The translations under genes were made by a program, and so were the position numbers. Under the pieces are notes generated by a model. That model was given only the letters and a program-made list of their open reading frames with translations. It had not been told where the DNA came from and ran no database searches. From positions 1-31,415 of the forward strand of contig DGSY01000009.1 in NCBI GenBank assembly GCA_002394125.1: a stretch of 31,415 nucleotides of DNA, in the 5' to 3' direction. Below are positions 15,518 to 22,319 of this stretch, one piece after another. The DNA comes from Ruminococcus sp. UBA4350. GTDB taxonomy: Bacteria; Bacillota; Clostridia; Oscillospirales; Ruminococcaceae. How positions within the stretch are numbered: the stretch's first letter is position 1; each line of letters opens with the position of its first letter.

Positions 15518-15563
15518 CTGATATAAATTGCATCTGCAAAATTCATAATGGAGGAACCAAACT

Positions 15564-15785
15564 ATGAACAGCGAAAAGATCATCAAGGTCCTTGCAGACC
15601 ACCTCGAAATGGATCCGTCTGAGATCACCGAGGAAACCACCTTCGCAGAGCTCGGCGTCGATTCCCTCGAAGCTGTCGAGATCATGATGGAGATGGAGGA
15701 CGAACTGGGCGTCGAGATCAACCCGCAGGAAGCAGGCAAGTCTGTCAAAGAGCTGATCGCTTACGTTGACAGCAAGCAGGGCTGA
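15564..15785 (+). CDS. acpP: Acyl carrier protein
   Basis: This small acidic cytoplasmic protein carries growing acyl chains on a phosphopantetheine arm. The 73-residue sequence has the attachment site Ser34 in GVDSLEAVEIMMEMEDELG, the hallmark helix II of ACPs, and the usual four-helix acidic composition. A strong GGAGG ribosome binding site lies nine bases before the ATG, better than that of most genes in the operon, which fits the need for high ACP levels. fabK starts four bases after its stop. Confidence 0.97.
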   Translation: MNSEKIIKVLADHLEMDPSEITEETTFAELGVDSLEAVEIMMEMEDELGVEINPQEAGKSVKELIAYVDSKQG

Positions 15786-15789
15786 TCCC

Positions 15790-16725
15790 ATGGAGCAGAC
15801 AGCAATCCTCTGCGATCTGCTGGGTGCCCGTTATCCGCTGATGCAGGGCGGCATGGCACATATCTCCGATGCACGCCTTGCAGCAGCGGTCTCCAATGCC
15901 GGCGGACTGGGCATCCTTTCCGCGGCGAGCGGTGATCCCGAAAAGGTCGCAGCTATGATCGACGAAACCCGCGCACTGACCGACAAGCCCTTCGGCCTGA
16001 ACATCATGCTGCGCGGCAATAATATAAAGGAAATCGCTGAGCTTGCGGCGGCGAAAAAGGTCGCGGTCGTGACCACCGGCGCAGGCTCTCCGGCCGAATA
16101 TATCCCGATGTGGCGGGAGGCCGGCATCAAGGTCATTCCGGTCATCTCGACCGCTGCAATGGCACAGCTCATGGAGAAATCCGGTGCGGATGCCGTTGTC
16201 GCGGAGGGTACCGAATCCGGCGGCCATGTCGGTGAAATGACCACAATGGCACTGGTCCCGCAGGTCTGCGACGCGGTCAGCATTCCCGTCATCGCGGCGG
16301 GCGGCATCGCGGACGGCAGAGGCTTTGCCGCAGCGATCATGCTCGGTGCCTGCGGCGTGCAGATCGGCACGCGCTTCCTTGCGGCCGAAGAATGCTGTGT
16401 CCATCCGGAATATAAGGCGCGTCTGCTGAAGGCGAAGGATACCTCCACAATCGTGACCGGCAAGCGGCTCGGGCACCCCGTCCGCTCACTGAAATCCGCG
16501 TTTTCACGCGCATATGCAAAGGTCGAATATACCGATATCTCCGATGAGGATCTGGAGGCAATGGCCGTCGGAACGCTCCGCGCCGCCGTTGCGGAGGGCG
16601 ATCCGAAGCGTGGCTGCTTCCTCGCCGGACAGATCTCCGGTCTCGTCAATAAAGAGCAGCCCGCTGCGGAAATGGTCGCTGAGATCATGGCCGAAGCAGG
16701 GAAGCTGCTCGGTGAAACTTTCTGA
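15790..16725 (+). CDS. fabK: FMN-dependent enoyl-ACP reductase II
   Basis: This enzyme performs the last reduction of each elongation cycle, using FMN and NAD(P)H. The 311-residue TIM-barrel protein begins RYPLMQGGMAHISDARLAAAVSNAGG, typical of the nitronate monooxygenase/FabK family, and has the FabK active-site motif ESGGHVGEMTT with His146. Phosphate-binding loops GGIADGRG and GTRF are in place. The first possible start lies upstream inside acpP; 15790 is chosen because it begins at the conserved N-terminus. FabK replaces FabI in many Firmicutes and is known for low sensitivity to triclosan. No fabI is seen here. Confidence 0.95.
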   Translation: MEQTAILCDLLGARYPLMQGGMAHISDARLAAAVSNAGGLGILSAASGDPEKVAAMIDETRALTDKPFGLNIMLRGNNIKEIAELAAAKKVAVVTTGAGSPAEYIPMWREAGIKVIPVISTAAMAQLMEKSGADAVVAEGTESGGHVGEMTTMALVPQVCDAVSIPVIAAGGIADGRGFAAAIMLGACGVQIGTRFLAAEECCVHPEYKARLLKAKDTSTIVTGKRLGHPVRSLKSAFSRAYAKVEYTDISDEDLEAMAVGTLRAAVAEGDPKRGCFLAGQISGLVNKEQPAAEMVAEIMAEAGKLLGETF

Positions 16726-16742
16726 ACGAAGGAGTTCTTCAA

Positions 16743-17672
16743 ATGGGAAAGATCGCATTTCTTTTTGCCGGTCAGGGCGCGCAGTACAGCGGCATGGGAC
16801 AGACGCTGTATGCACAGTCCGCAGCGGCAAAGCAGCTCTATGATGCGGCGGAGCAGCTCCGCCCCGGCACACAGGCGCAGTCCTTCTCCGGCACGGATGA
16901 GGAGCTGAAGCGCACAGAGAATACACAGCCCTGCCTGTATCTGGTCGATCTGGCAGCGGCACGCGCGCTGGAGGAGGCCGGCATCCATGCCGATGCTGCC
17001 GCCGGATTCTCGCTCGGCGAGGTCGCGGCACTCGCATTCGCAGGTGCTTATTCCGATGCAGACGGCTTCCGCATCGTCACCGAGCGCGGCAGACTCATGC
17101 AGACCGCCGGCGATGCCGCTGACACCGCGATGTGCGCGGTCGTCAAGCTCGATGCAAAGACCGTTTCCGATGCTGCCGCAGAATTTGAGCAGCTCTATGC
17201 TGTCAACTTCAACTGCCCCGGCCAGACCGTTGTTTCCGGCCTGAGCAGCAGTATGCCGGCATTCACCGCGAAGATCAAGGAGCTGGGCGGCAGATGCATC
17301 CCGCTGAAGGTCAGTGCGGCATTCCATTCGCCGTTCATGCAGGACGCCTCCGCGCAGTTCGGCAAGGTGCTGGCAGCGCATGATTTCAACAGCACGAAAA
17401 TCCCGGTCTATGCAAATCTCACTGCACAGCCCTATGAGAGCGATGCTGCGAAAATGCGCGATACATTGCAGCAGCAGATGTGCAGCCCCGTCCGCTGGCA
17501 GGAGACAATCGAAAATCTGATCGCGGACGGCTTTGATACCTTCATTGAAGTCGGCGCGGGCATGACGCTCAGCGGCCTTGTGAAGAAGATCTCCCGCGAT
17601 GTTCGGATCCTGAATGTCGATTCGGCGGAGGATCTCGAAGAAACAAGAAAGGCGGTGCTGGGCGAATGCTGA
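16743..17672 (+). CDS. fabD: Malonyl-CoA:ACP transacylase
   Basis: This enzyme moves malonyl from CoA to ACP, supplying the extender unit. The 309-residue protein starts with FLFAGQGAQYSGMG and has the nucleophile Ser90 in GFSLGE and the catalytic His195 in AAFHSPFM. In Escherichia coli the nucleophile motif is GHSLGE; Phe in place of that His, which is not the catalytic one, is seen in some clostridial relatives and is unlikely to matter. AAGGAG precedes the ATG. The stop overlaps the start of fabG by seven bases. Confidence 0.95.
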   Translation: MGKIAFLFAGQGAQYSGMGQTLYAQSAAAKQLYDAAEQLRPGTQAQSFSGTDEELKRTENTQPCLYLVDLAAARALEEAGIHADAAAGFSLGEVAALAFAGAYSDADGFRIVTERGRLMQTAGDAADTAMCAVVKLDAKTVSDAAAEFEQLYAVNFNCPGQTVVSGLSSSMPAFTAKIKELGGRCIPLKVSAAFHSPFMQDASAQFGKVLAAHDFNSTKIPVYANLTAQPYESDAAKMRDTLQQQMCSPVRWQETIENLIADGFDTFIEVGAGMTLSGLVKKISRDVRILNVDSAEDLEETRKAVLGEC

Positions 17673-18412
17673 ACGGAAAGACAGCGCTCGTGACCGGCGG
17701 CGCGCGCGGCATCGGTGCCGCAATTTGCAGAAAGCTCGCATCCCTCGGCGCGGATATCGCGATCGTCGATCTGACGGTCACGGAGCAGGCACAGACGCTT
17801 GAAACGGAGCTGGCCGCCGCATACGGCGTCAAGGCAAAGGCCTATGCCTGCAATGTCAGTGATGCGGAGCAGTGCAAGGCGGTCGTCAAGCAGGTGCTCG
17901 CGGATCTCGGCAATGTGACGATCCTCGTCAACAATGCGGGCATCACCCGCGATGCGCTGATCCTCGGCATGAAGGAAGCCGATTTTGATGCGGTCGTCAA
18001 TACCAATCTCAAGGGTACCTTCAATATGACGCAGGCCTGCGTCCGCACATTCATGAAACAGAGATACGGCAAGATCATCAATCTCGGTTCGGTCTCCGGA
18101 CTGCTCGGCACGGCAGGTCAGGCGAATTACGCCGCCTCCAAAGCGGGCGTCATGGCGCTGACCAAGGTGACGGCGCGTGAGCTGGCCTCCCGCGGCGTGA
18201 CCTGCAATGCGATCGCACCGGGCTTCATTGCCACAGATATGACAAAGGCAATCAGCGACGAAGCGACTGAAAATTATCTGAAGTCCATTCCGGCGGGCAG
18301 AGCCGGACAGCCGGAGGATGTCGCAAATCTGGCGGCATTCCTTGCTTCTCCGGAATCGGACTATATCACCGGAACCGTCATCCGCATTGACGGCGGACTG
18401 GCAATTTCGTAA
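17666..18412 (+). CDS. fabG: 3-oxoacyl-ACP reductase
   Basis: This NADPH-dependent reductase makes the beta-hydroxyacyl-ACP in each cycle. The 248-residue short-chain dehydrogenase has the cofactor loop TGGARGIG (10-17), the structural NNAG motif (89-92) and the catalytic residues Ser142, Tyr155 and Lys159 (YAASK). The C-terminus ends GTVIRIDGGLAIS, normal for FabG. The start overlaps the end of fabD, so translation is coupled. fabF follows after 12 bases with its own GGAGGA site. Confidence 0.96.
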   Translation: MLNGKTALVTGGARGIGAAICRKLASLGADIAIVDLTVTEQAQTLETELAAAYGVKAKAYACNVSDAEQCKAVVKQVLADLGNVTILVNNAGITRDALILGMKEADFDAVVNTNLKGTFNMTQACVRTFMKQRYGKIINLGSVSGLLGTAGQANYAASKAGVMALTKVTARELASRGVTCNAIAPGFIATDMTKAISDEATENYLKSIPAGRAGQPEDVANLAAFLASPESDYITGTVIRIDGGLAIS

Positions 18413-18424
18413 GCGGAGGAATAT

Positions 18425-19663
18425 ATGGCGAACAGAAGAGTTGTTGTGACCGGCCTCGGCGCGGTCACGCCGCTCGGCAATACCGTCGCGGAATACTGGG
18501 ACGGTCTGAAAGCCGGCAGAAACGGCATTGATTTTATCACAAGATTCGACACAGCCGACCTCAAGGCGAAGCTCGCCGGCGAGGTGAAAAACTTCGATCC
18601 GAAGCAGTATCTTGATGCAAAGACCGTCCGCCAGACCGACCGCTTCCAGCAGTATGCGCTCGCGGCGGCATTGCAGGCGGCAGAGGATTCCGGCATCAAA
18701 GGACAGATCGCGGATGACCGCTTCGGCGTGTATTTCGGCTCCGGCATCGGCGGCTTCGAGACCTTTGTCAATGAGCATAATACCTTCCTGAACCGCGGCC
18801 CGCAGCGTGTTTCGCCGTTTTTCATTACGAAGATGATCTCGAATATGGCGGCAGGCATGATCGCAATTCAGCTTCATGCACAGGGTCCCTGCCTCGAAGT
18901 GACAACGGCCTGCGCGACCGGTACGAATGCGATCGGTGAAGCGCTCCGCACGATCCGTCACGGCTATGCCGATGCGATCGTCGCAGGCGGCGTGGATGCG
19001 GTCATTCATCCGCTCTCGATGGCGGGCTTCATCAACTGCCAGGCACTGACCGACAGCACGGACAAGGACTGCGCTTCGATCCCGTTTGACAAGCGCCGCA
19101 GCGGTTTTGTCATGGGCGAGGGCGCCGGTGCGCTGATCCTCGAAGAATATGAGCACGCCGTCGCCAGAGGCGCTAAAATCTATGCAGAGGTCGTCGGCTA
19201 CGGCAGCACCTGTGACGCATACCATGTGACCGCGCCGGACAGCGAAGCAGTCGCCTCCTCGAAGGCGATCGCAGACTGCCTGAAGGAAGTCGGCAAGGAA
19301 TATCCGGCAGATGAGATCTATCTGAATGCACACGGCACCAGCACCCCGCTGAACGATAAGACCGAGACCGCTGCGATCAAGAAGGCATTCGGCGAAGAAA
19401 AAGCTTATCAGATCCACGTCAGCTCGACGAAGTCCATGACCGGCCACCTGCTCGGCGCAGCGGGCGCAATCGAAGCGATCGCCGCAGTCAAGGCGCTGGA
19501 GAATAACATCGTCCCGCCGACGATCAATTACAAGGAAGCGGATCCGGAATGCGATCTGCAGATCACGCCGAATACCGCGCTCGAAACGACGGTTTCGCTT
19601 GCACTTTCGACCTCGCTCGGCTTCGGCGGCCACAATGCCTGCATCGCATTCGCAGGAATCTGA
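18425..19663 (+). CDS. fabF: 3-oxoacyl-ACP synthase II
   Basis: This is the elongating condensing enzyme, and in many bacteria it also sets the temperature response of chain unsaturation. The 412-residue protein has Cys163 in TTACATGTNAI, His303 in HGTSTPLND and His341 in TGHLLGAAG, the complete KAS II triad. GCGGAGGA precedes the start at a good distance. The length is typical. fabZ follows 38 bases later. No fabB, fabA or fabM is visible in the window, so any unsaturated fatty-acid route is encoded elsewhere or absent. Confidence 0.97.
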   Translation: MANRRVVVTGLGAVTPLGNTVAEYWDGLKAGRNGIDFITRFDTADLKAKLAGEVKNFDPKQYLDAKTVRQTDRFQQYALAAALQAAEDSGIKGQIADDRFGVYFGSGIGGFETFVNEHNTFLNRGPQRVSPFFITKMISNMAAGMIAIQLHAQGPCLEVTTACATGTNAIGEALRTIRHGYADAIVAGGVDAVIHPLSMAGFINCQALTDSTDKDCASIPFDKRRSGFVMGEGAGALILEEYEHAVARGAKIYAEVVGYGSTCDAYHVTAPDSEAVASSKAIADCLKEVGKEYPADEIYLNAHGTSTPLNDKTETAAIKKAFGEEKAYQIHVSSTKSMTGHLLGAAGAIEAIAAVKALENNIVPPTINYKEADPECDLQITPNTALETTVSLALSTSLGFGGHNACIAFAGI

Positions 19664-19701
19664 AAGCGCAGATACAGAAAAACATTTCTTGGAGGCAAAG
19701 C

Positions 19702-20136
19702 ATGAACCGTGAAGAACTGATGACACTGCTCCCCCACCGGAACAGTATGCTTCTGCTCGATGAAGCAGAGGTCATTGACGGCAAGGCGCACGGCAAAAAA
19801 AAGATCACCGGTGAGGAATGGTTCCTCGACGGACATTTTCCGGGACATCCGGTCGTGCCGGGCGTGATTCTCTGCGAGATCATGGGACAGTCCGTCTGTG
19901 TCTGCATGGAGCAGCAGCCCGACGGCTCCCAGCCGCTGACGCTGTTCACCGGCATCGACAAGGTCAAATTCCGCAATCCCGTCCATCCGGGCGATCTCTT
20001 TGAGACCGTCTGCGAGATCACCAAGAACCGCGGCCCGTTCTACTGGGCAAAGGGCGAAGGCTATGTGGACGGAAAGCTCTGCGTCAGTGCGGAATTTTCG
20101 TTCGTCATCCAGCCGAAAAAGGAGAATGAAGCATGA
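19702..20136 (+). CDS. fabZ: 3-hydroxyacyl-ACP dehydratase
   Basis: This enzyme removes water from beta-hydroxyacyl-ACP to give the enoyl intermediate. The 144-residue hot-dog protein has the active site His45 in DGHFPGHPVVPG and Glu59 in the following helix (CEIMGQ), 14 residues apart as in other FabZ proteins. A GGAGG site lies six bases before 19702; the frame is open further upstream but that part overlaps fabF and has no family similarity. The stop overlaps accD by four bases (ATGA). Confidence 0.95.
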   Translation: MNREELMTLLPHRNSMLLLDEAEVIDGKAHGKKKITGEEWFLDGHFPGHPVVPGVILCEIMGQSVCVCMEQQPDGSQPLTLFTGIDKVKFRNPVHPGDLFETVCEITKNRGPFYWAKGEGYVDGKLCVSAEFSFVIQPKKENEA

Positions 20137-20951
20137 GCACATTCAGGAACATTATTCAGGCGATCACCGGCACGGACGAACAGCCGCCGCGCACCTGCAA
20201 GAAATGCGGAACGGAGATCCCCTATTCGGATTATATTGCGAATCACTGCATCTGCCCCGAATGCGGCACCTATTTCCGGATGCGCGCCGTCGAGCGGCTG
20301 GATGCGACGGTCGATCCCGGCAGCTTTCAGGAAATCGACAAAAAGCTGCGCTCAAAGGATCCAATCAAGTTTCCCGATTATTCGCAGAAGCTCGACAAGG
20401 CGGAAAAGGCCAGCGGCCTGAATGAAGGCGTTGTCTGCGGCACCGCACAGATCAGCGGCATGGACTGCGGCATTTTCGTTATGGATTCCGCATTCATGAT
20501 GGGCAGCATGGGAACCGTCGTCGGCGAAAAGATCACGCGTATCATCGAGAAATCGACCGAGCTGCACCTGCCGGTCATCGGCTTCATCACCTCCGGCGGC
20601 GCGAGAATGCAGGAGGGCATCTTCTCCCTCATGCAGATGGCAAAGGTCTCCGGCGCGGTCAAGCGGCATTCGGAGGCGGGACTGCTTTATATCGCCGTCC
20701 TGACCGATCCGACCACCGGCGGCATCACCGCGAGCTTCGCAATGCAGGGTGATATCATCATTGCGGAGCCGAAGGCGCTGATCGGTTTTGCCGGACAGCG
20801 CGTCATTGAGCAGACGACCGGCGAAAAGCTGCCGGCAGGCTTCCAGCGTGCGGAATTCCAGCTGGAGCACGGCTTTGTCGATCTCATCGAGGAGCGTCCG
20901 CGCATGACCTATACGCTTGCGAAGCTGCTGAAGCTGCATCAGGCGAAATAA
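20133..20951 (+). CDS. accD: Acetyl-CoA carboxylase carboxyltransferase subunit beta
   Basis: Together with AccA this forms the carboxyltransferase that moves CO2 from biotin to acetyl-CoA to make malonyl-CoA. The 272-residue protein has the N-terminal zinc ribbon (C22-x2-C25 and C41-x2-C44) unique to AccD, then the crotonase-type core with GFITSGGARMQEG and TDPTTGGITASFAMQGD. The length is near the family norm. It overlaps fabZ by four bases. The biotin carrier and biotin carboxylase genes that commonly sit beside it in Firmicutes are missing here. Confidence 0.95.
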   Translation: MSTFRNIIQAITGTDEQPPRTCKKCGTEIPYSDYIANHCICPECGTYFRMRAVERLDATVDPGSFQEIDKKLRSKDPIKFPDYSQKLDKAEKASGLNEGVVCGTAQISGMDCGIFVMDSAFMMGSMGTVVGEKITRIIEKSTELHLPVIGFITSGGARMQEGIFSLMQMAKVSGAVKRHSEAGLLYIAVLTDPTTGGITASFAMQGDIIIAEPKALIGFAGQRVIEQTTGEKLPAGFQRAEFQLEHGFVDLIEERPRMTYTLAKLLKLHQAK

Positions 20952-20981
20952 ACCGGAACAGGAAAACGAGTGAATGATACA

Positions 20982-21004
20982 CTGCGCAGCGTGTTCATGC
21001 GCAG
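20982..21004 (+). other. Hairpin between accD and accA
   Basis: CTGCGCA (20982-20988) pairs with TGCGCAG (20998-21004) around a nine-base loop, in an 84-base gap. AccA and AccD are needed in equal amounts, so a stem separating their genes may tune the downstream message. Function is inference. Confidence 0.5.
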
Positions 21005-21035
21005 AATATGAAACGAGAGAAAGGCGGGATCCCGC

Positions 21036-21821
21036 ATGGCAGAAACCAAAACCGCATACGAGCGCGTACAGGCTGCACGAAACGGCAAGCGCCCGATGGG
21101 TTCCTATTATATTGAGCATATGATCGACGATTTTGTCGAGCTGCACGGCGACCGCCGTTTCGGGGATGATGCGGCGATCGTGGCCGGTATCGGTACGCTG
21201 AACCGCATTCCGGTGACGGTCATCGCGATGGAGCGCGGCGATACGATCGAGGAGCGTATGAAGCGCAATTTCGGCTGCCCTGAACCGGAGGGCTACCGCA
21301 AGGCGCTCCGTCTGATGAAGGAGGCAGAGAAATTCCGCCGTCCGATTATCTGCTTTATCGGCAGCTCCGGCGCATACTGCGGCATCGAAGCCGAGGAGCG
21401 CGGACAGGGGCTTGCGATCGCGGAAAATCTTTATGAAATGATGGGCATGAAGACGCCGATCATTTCGGTCGTTGTCGGCGAAGGCGGCAGCGGCGGTGCG
21501 CTGGCACTCGGTGTCTGCGATACCGCGATCATGCTGGAAAATGCCGTATATTCGGTCATTTCGCCGGAGGGCTGCGCGAGCATTCTCTGGAAGGATTCCG
21601 CAAAGGCACCGGAGGCCGCGGAGCATCTGCGCCTGACCTCCTATGACCTGCTGCAATTTGATGTGATTGAGAAGCTGATCCCGGAATCCGGCAAGACCGA
21701 CCGCGAGATCTGCTCAGAGCTGAAGACAGTTCTGCTGGAGGAAATCCAGAAGCTCAGTGCGCTGTCTCCGGAAGCGCTGCTCGAACACCGCTACGCCAAA
21801 TTCCGCAAGATCGGCGCATAA
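21036..21821 (+). CDS. accA: Acetyl-CoA carboxylase carboxyltransferase subunit alpha
   Basis: This is the partner of AccD in the carboxyltransferase. The 261-residue protein carries FVELHGDRRFGDD, the oxyanion segments SSGAYCG and VVGEGGSGGALALG, and the terminal SPEGCASILWKD block typical of AccA. It lacks most of the N-terminal helical extension of the Escherichia coli protein (319 residues), as other clostridial forms do. The start is preceded by GAAAGGCGGG. It is the last gene of the operon; the next strong terminator lies about 340 bases downstream, after a repeat-rich stretch. Confidence 0.95.
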   Translation: MAETKTAYERVQAARNGKRPMGSYYIEHMIDDFVELHGDRRFGDDAAIVAGIGTLNRIPVTVIAMERGDTIEERMKRNFGCPEPEGYRKALRLMKEAEKFRRPIICFIGSSGAYCGIEAEERGQGLAIAENLYEMMGMKTPIISVVVGEGGSGGALALGVCDTAIMLENAVYSVISPEGCASILWKDSAKAPEAAEHLRLTSYDLLQFDVIEKLIPESGKTDREICSELKTVLLEEIQKLSALSPEALLEHRYAKFRKIGA

Positions 21822-21823
21822 TT

Positions 21824-22159
21824 GACAAACCGGAGTTTGTCTCGCTGTGAAAAAAAAGGAATCCGCTTCGCGGATACTATTCTTTAATGGGTGCCTCTAT
21901 CGCAGGCACCCAAGCCCGCGGGCTCTTGAACGCTAGGGGAGTTTCGCTCTCTGCGGAGAGCGACGAGGGCTCTGCCCTCGACCTGCAAGCCTTTGAAAAG
22001 GCTTGACCTAAACTTTGGATGACATCACCGGAAGCGTATGGAGGCAGTATGGGGTGAAAGCCAGACCAAACAATAGGCACGACCAGTGCCGTAACAGCGA
22101 CAAATCTGATATGCTCCGCGAAACTATGCCGTAGGGAAACGGCTGTCGGCCCTGCCGAC
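21824..22159 (+). repeat. Hairpin-rich 3' region with palindromic repeat copy
   Basis: This non-coding stretch after accA holds a chain of stems: 21824-21841 (GACAAAC/GTTTGTC), 21860-21874 (ATCCGC/GCGGAT, flanked by an A run so possibly a minus-strand terminator), 21887-21911 (TGGGTGCCT/AGGCACCCA) and 21912-21923. Further GAGGGC and AAGCCTTT stems lie near 21960-22005. The last part, 22055-22159, matches 26648-26752 without gaps and with about 14 differences in 105 bases. It ends in the family motif TGTCGGCcctGCCGAC. Confidence 0.75.
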
Positions 22160-22201
22160 AATCCCCGCAGTCACGCGCTTGTGACTGCGGGGATTCTTTT
22201 T
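22160..22201 (+). terminator. Strong intrinsic terminator of the fab operon
   Basis: A perfect 15-bp stem, AATCCCCGCAGTCAC with GTGACTGCGGGGATT, has a six-base loop and is followed by C and five T. It faces the plus strand, so it ends transcripts from accA and its repeat-rich tail. Confidence 0.9.
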
Positions 22202-22226
22202 GTACCGTTACACCGTACAAAGCAAC

Positions 22227-22254
22227 CGGGGCACAGCCGTTTGGCTGTGCCCCG
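22227..22254 (-). terminator. Probable terminator of the xylanase gene
   Basis: A perfect 12-bp stem, CGGGGCACAGCC with GGCTGTGCCCCG, has a four-base loop. On the minus strand it is followed by GGTTGCTTTGT, a weak T-rich tract. It lies about 65 bases beyond the xylanase stop. Confidence 0.6.
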
Positions 22255-22319
22255 ATCTATATGGTTATGATACTTTGACAATGCTGCGAATGTGCTGCGT
22301 CAGAATGCTTGATTTATGC

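Noticed and set aside
16743..17672. FabD with GFSLGE instead of GHSLGE considered as a defective enzyme
   Set aside because: The nucleophile Ser90 and catalytic His195 are present; the changed residue is not catalytic and varies in related proteins.
17432..19726. 764-residue minus-strand open frame across fabD, fabG and fabF
   Set aside because: The plus strand encodes three complete enzymes with intact active sites, so the antisense frame is a by-product of composition.
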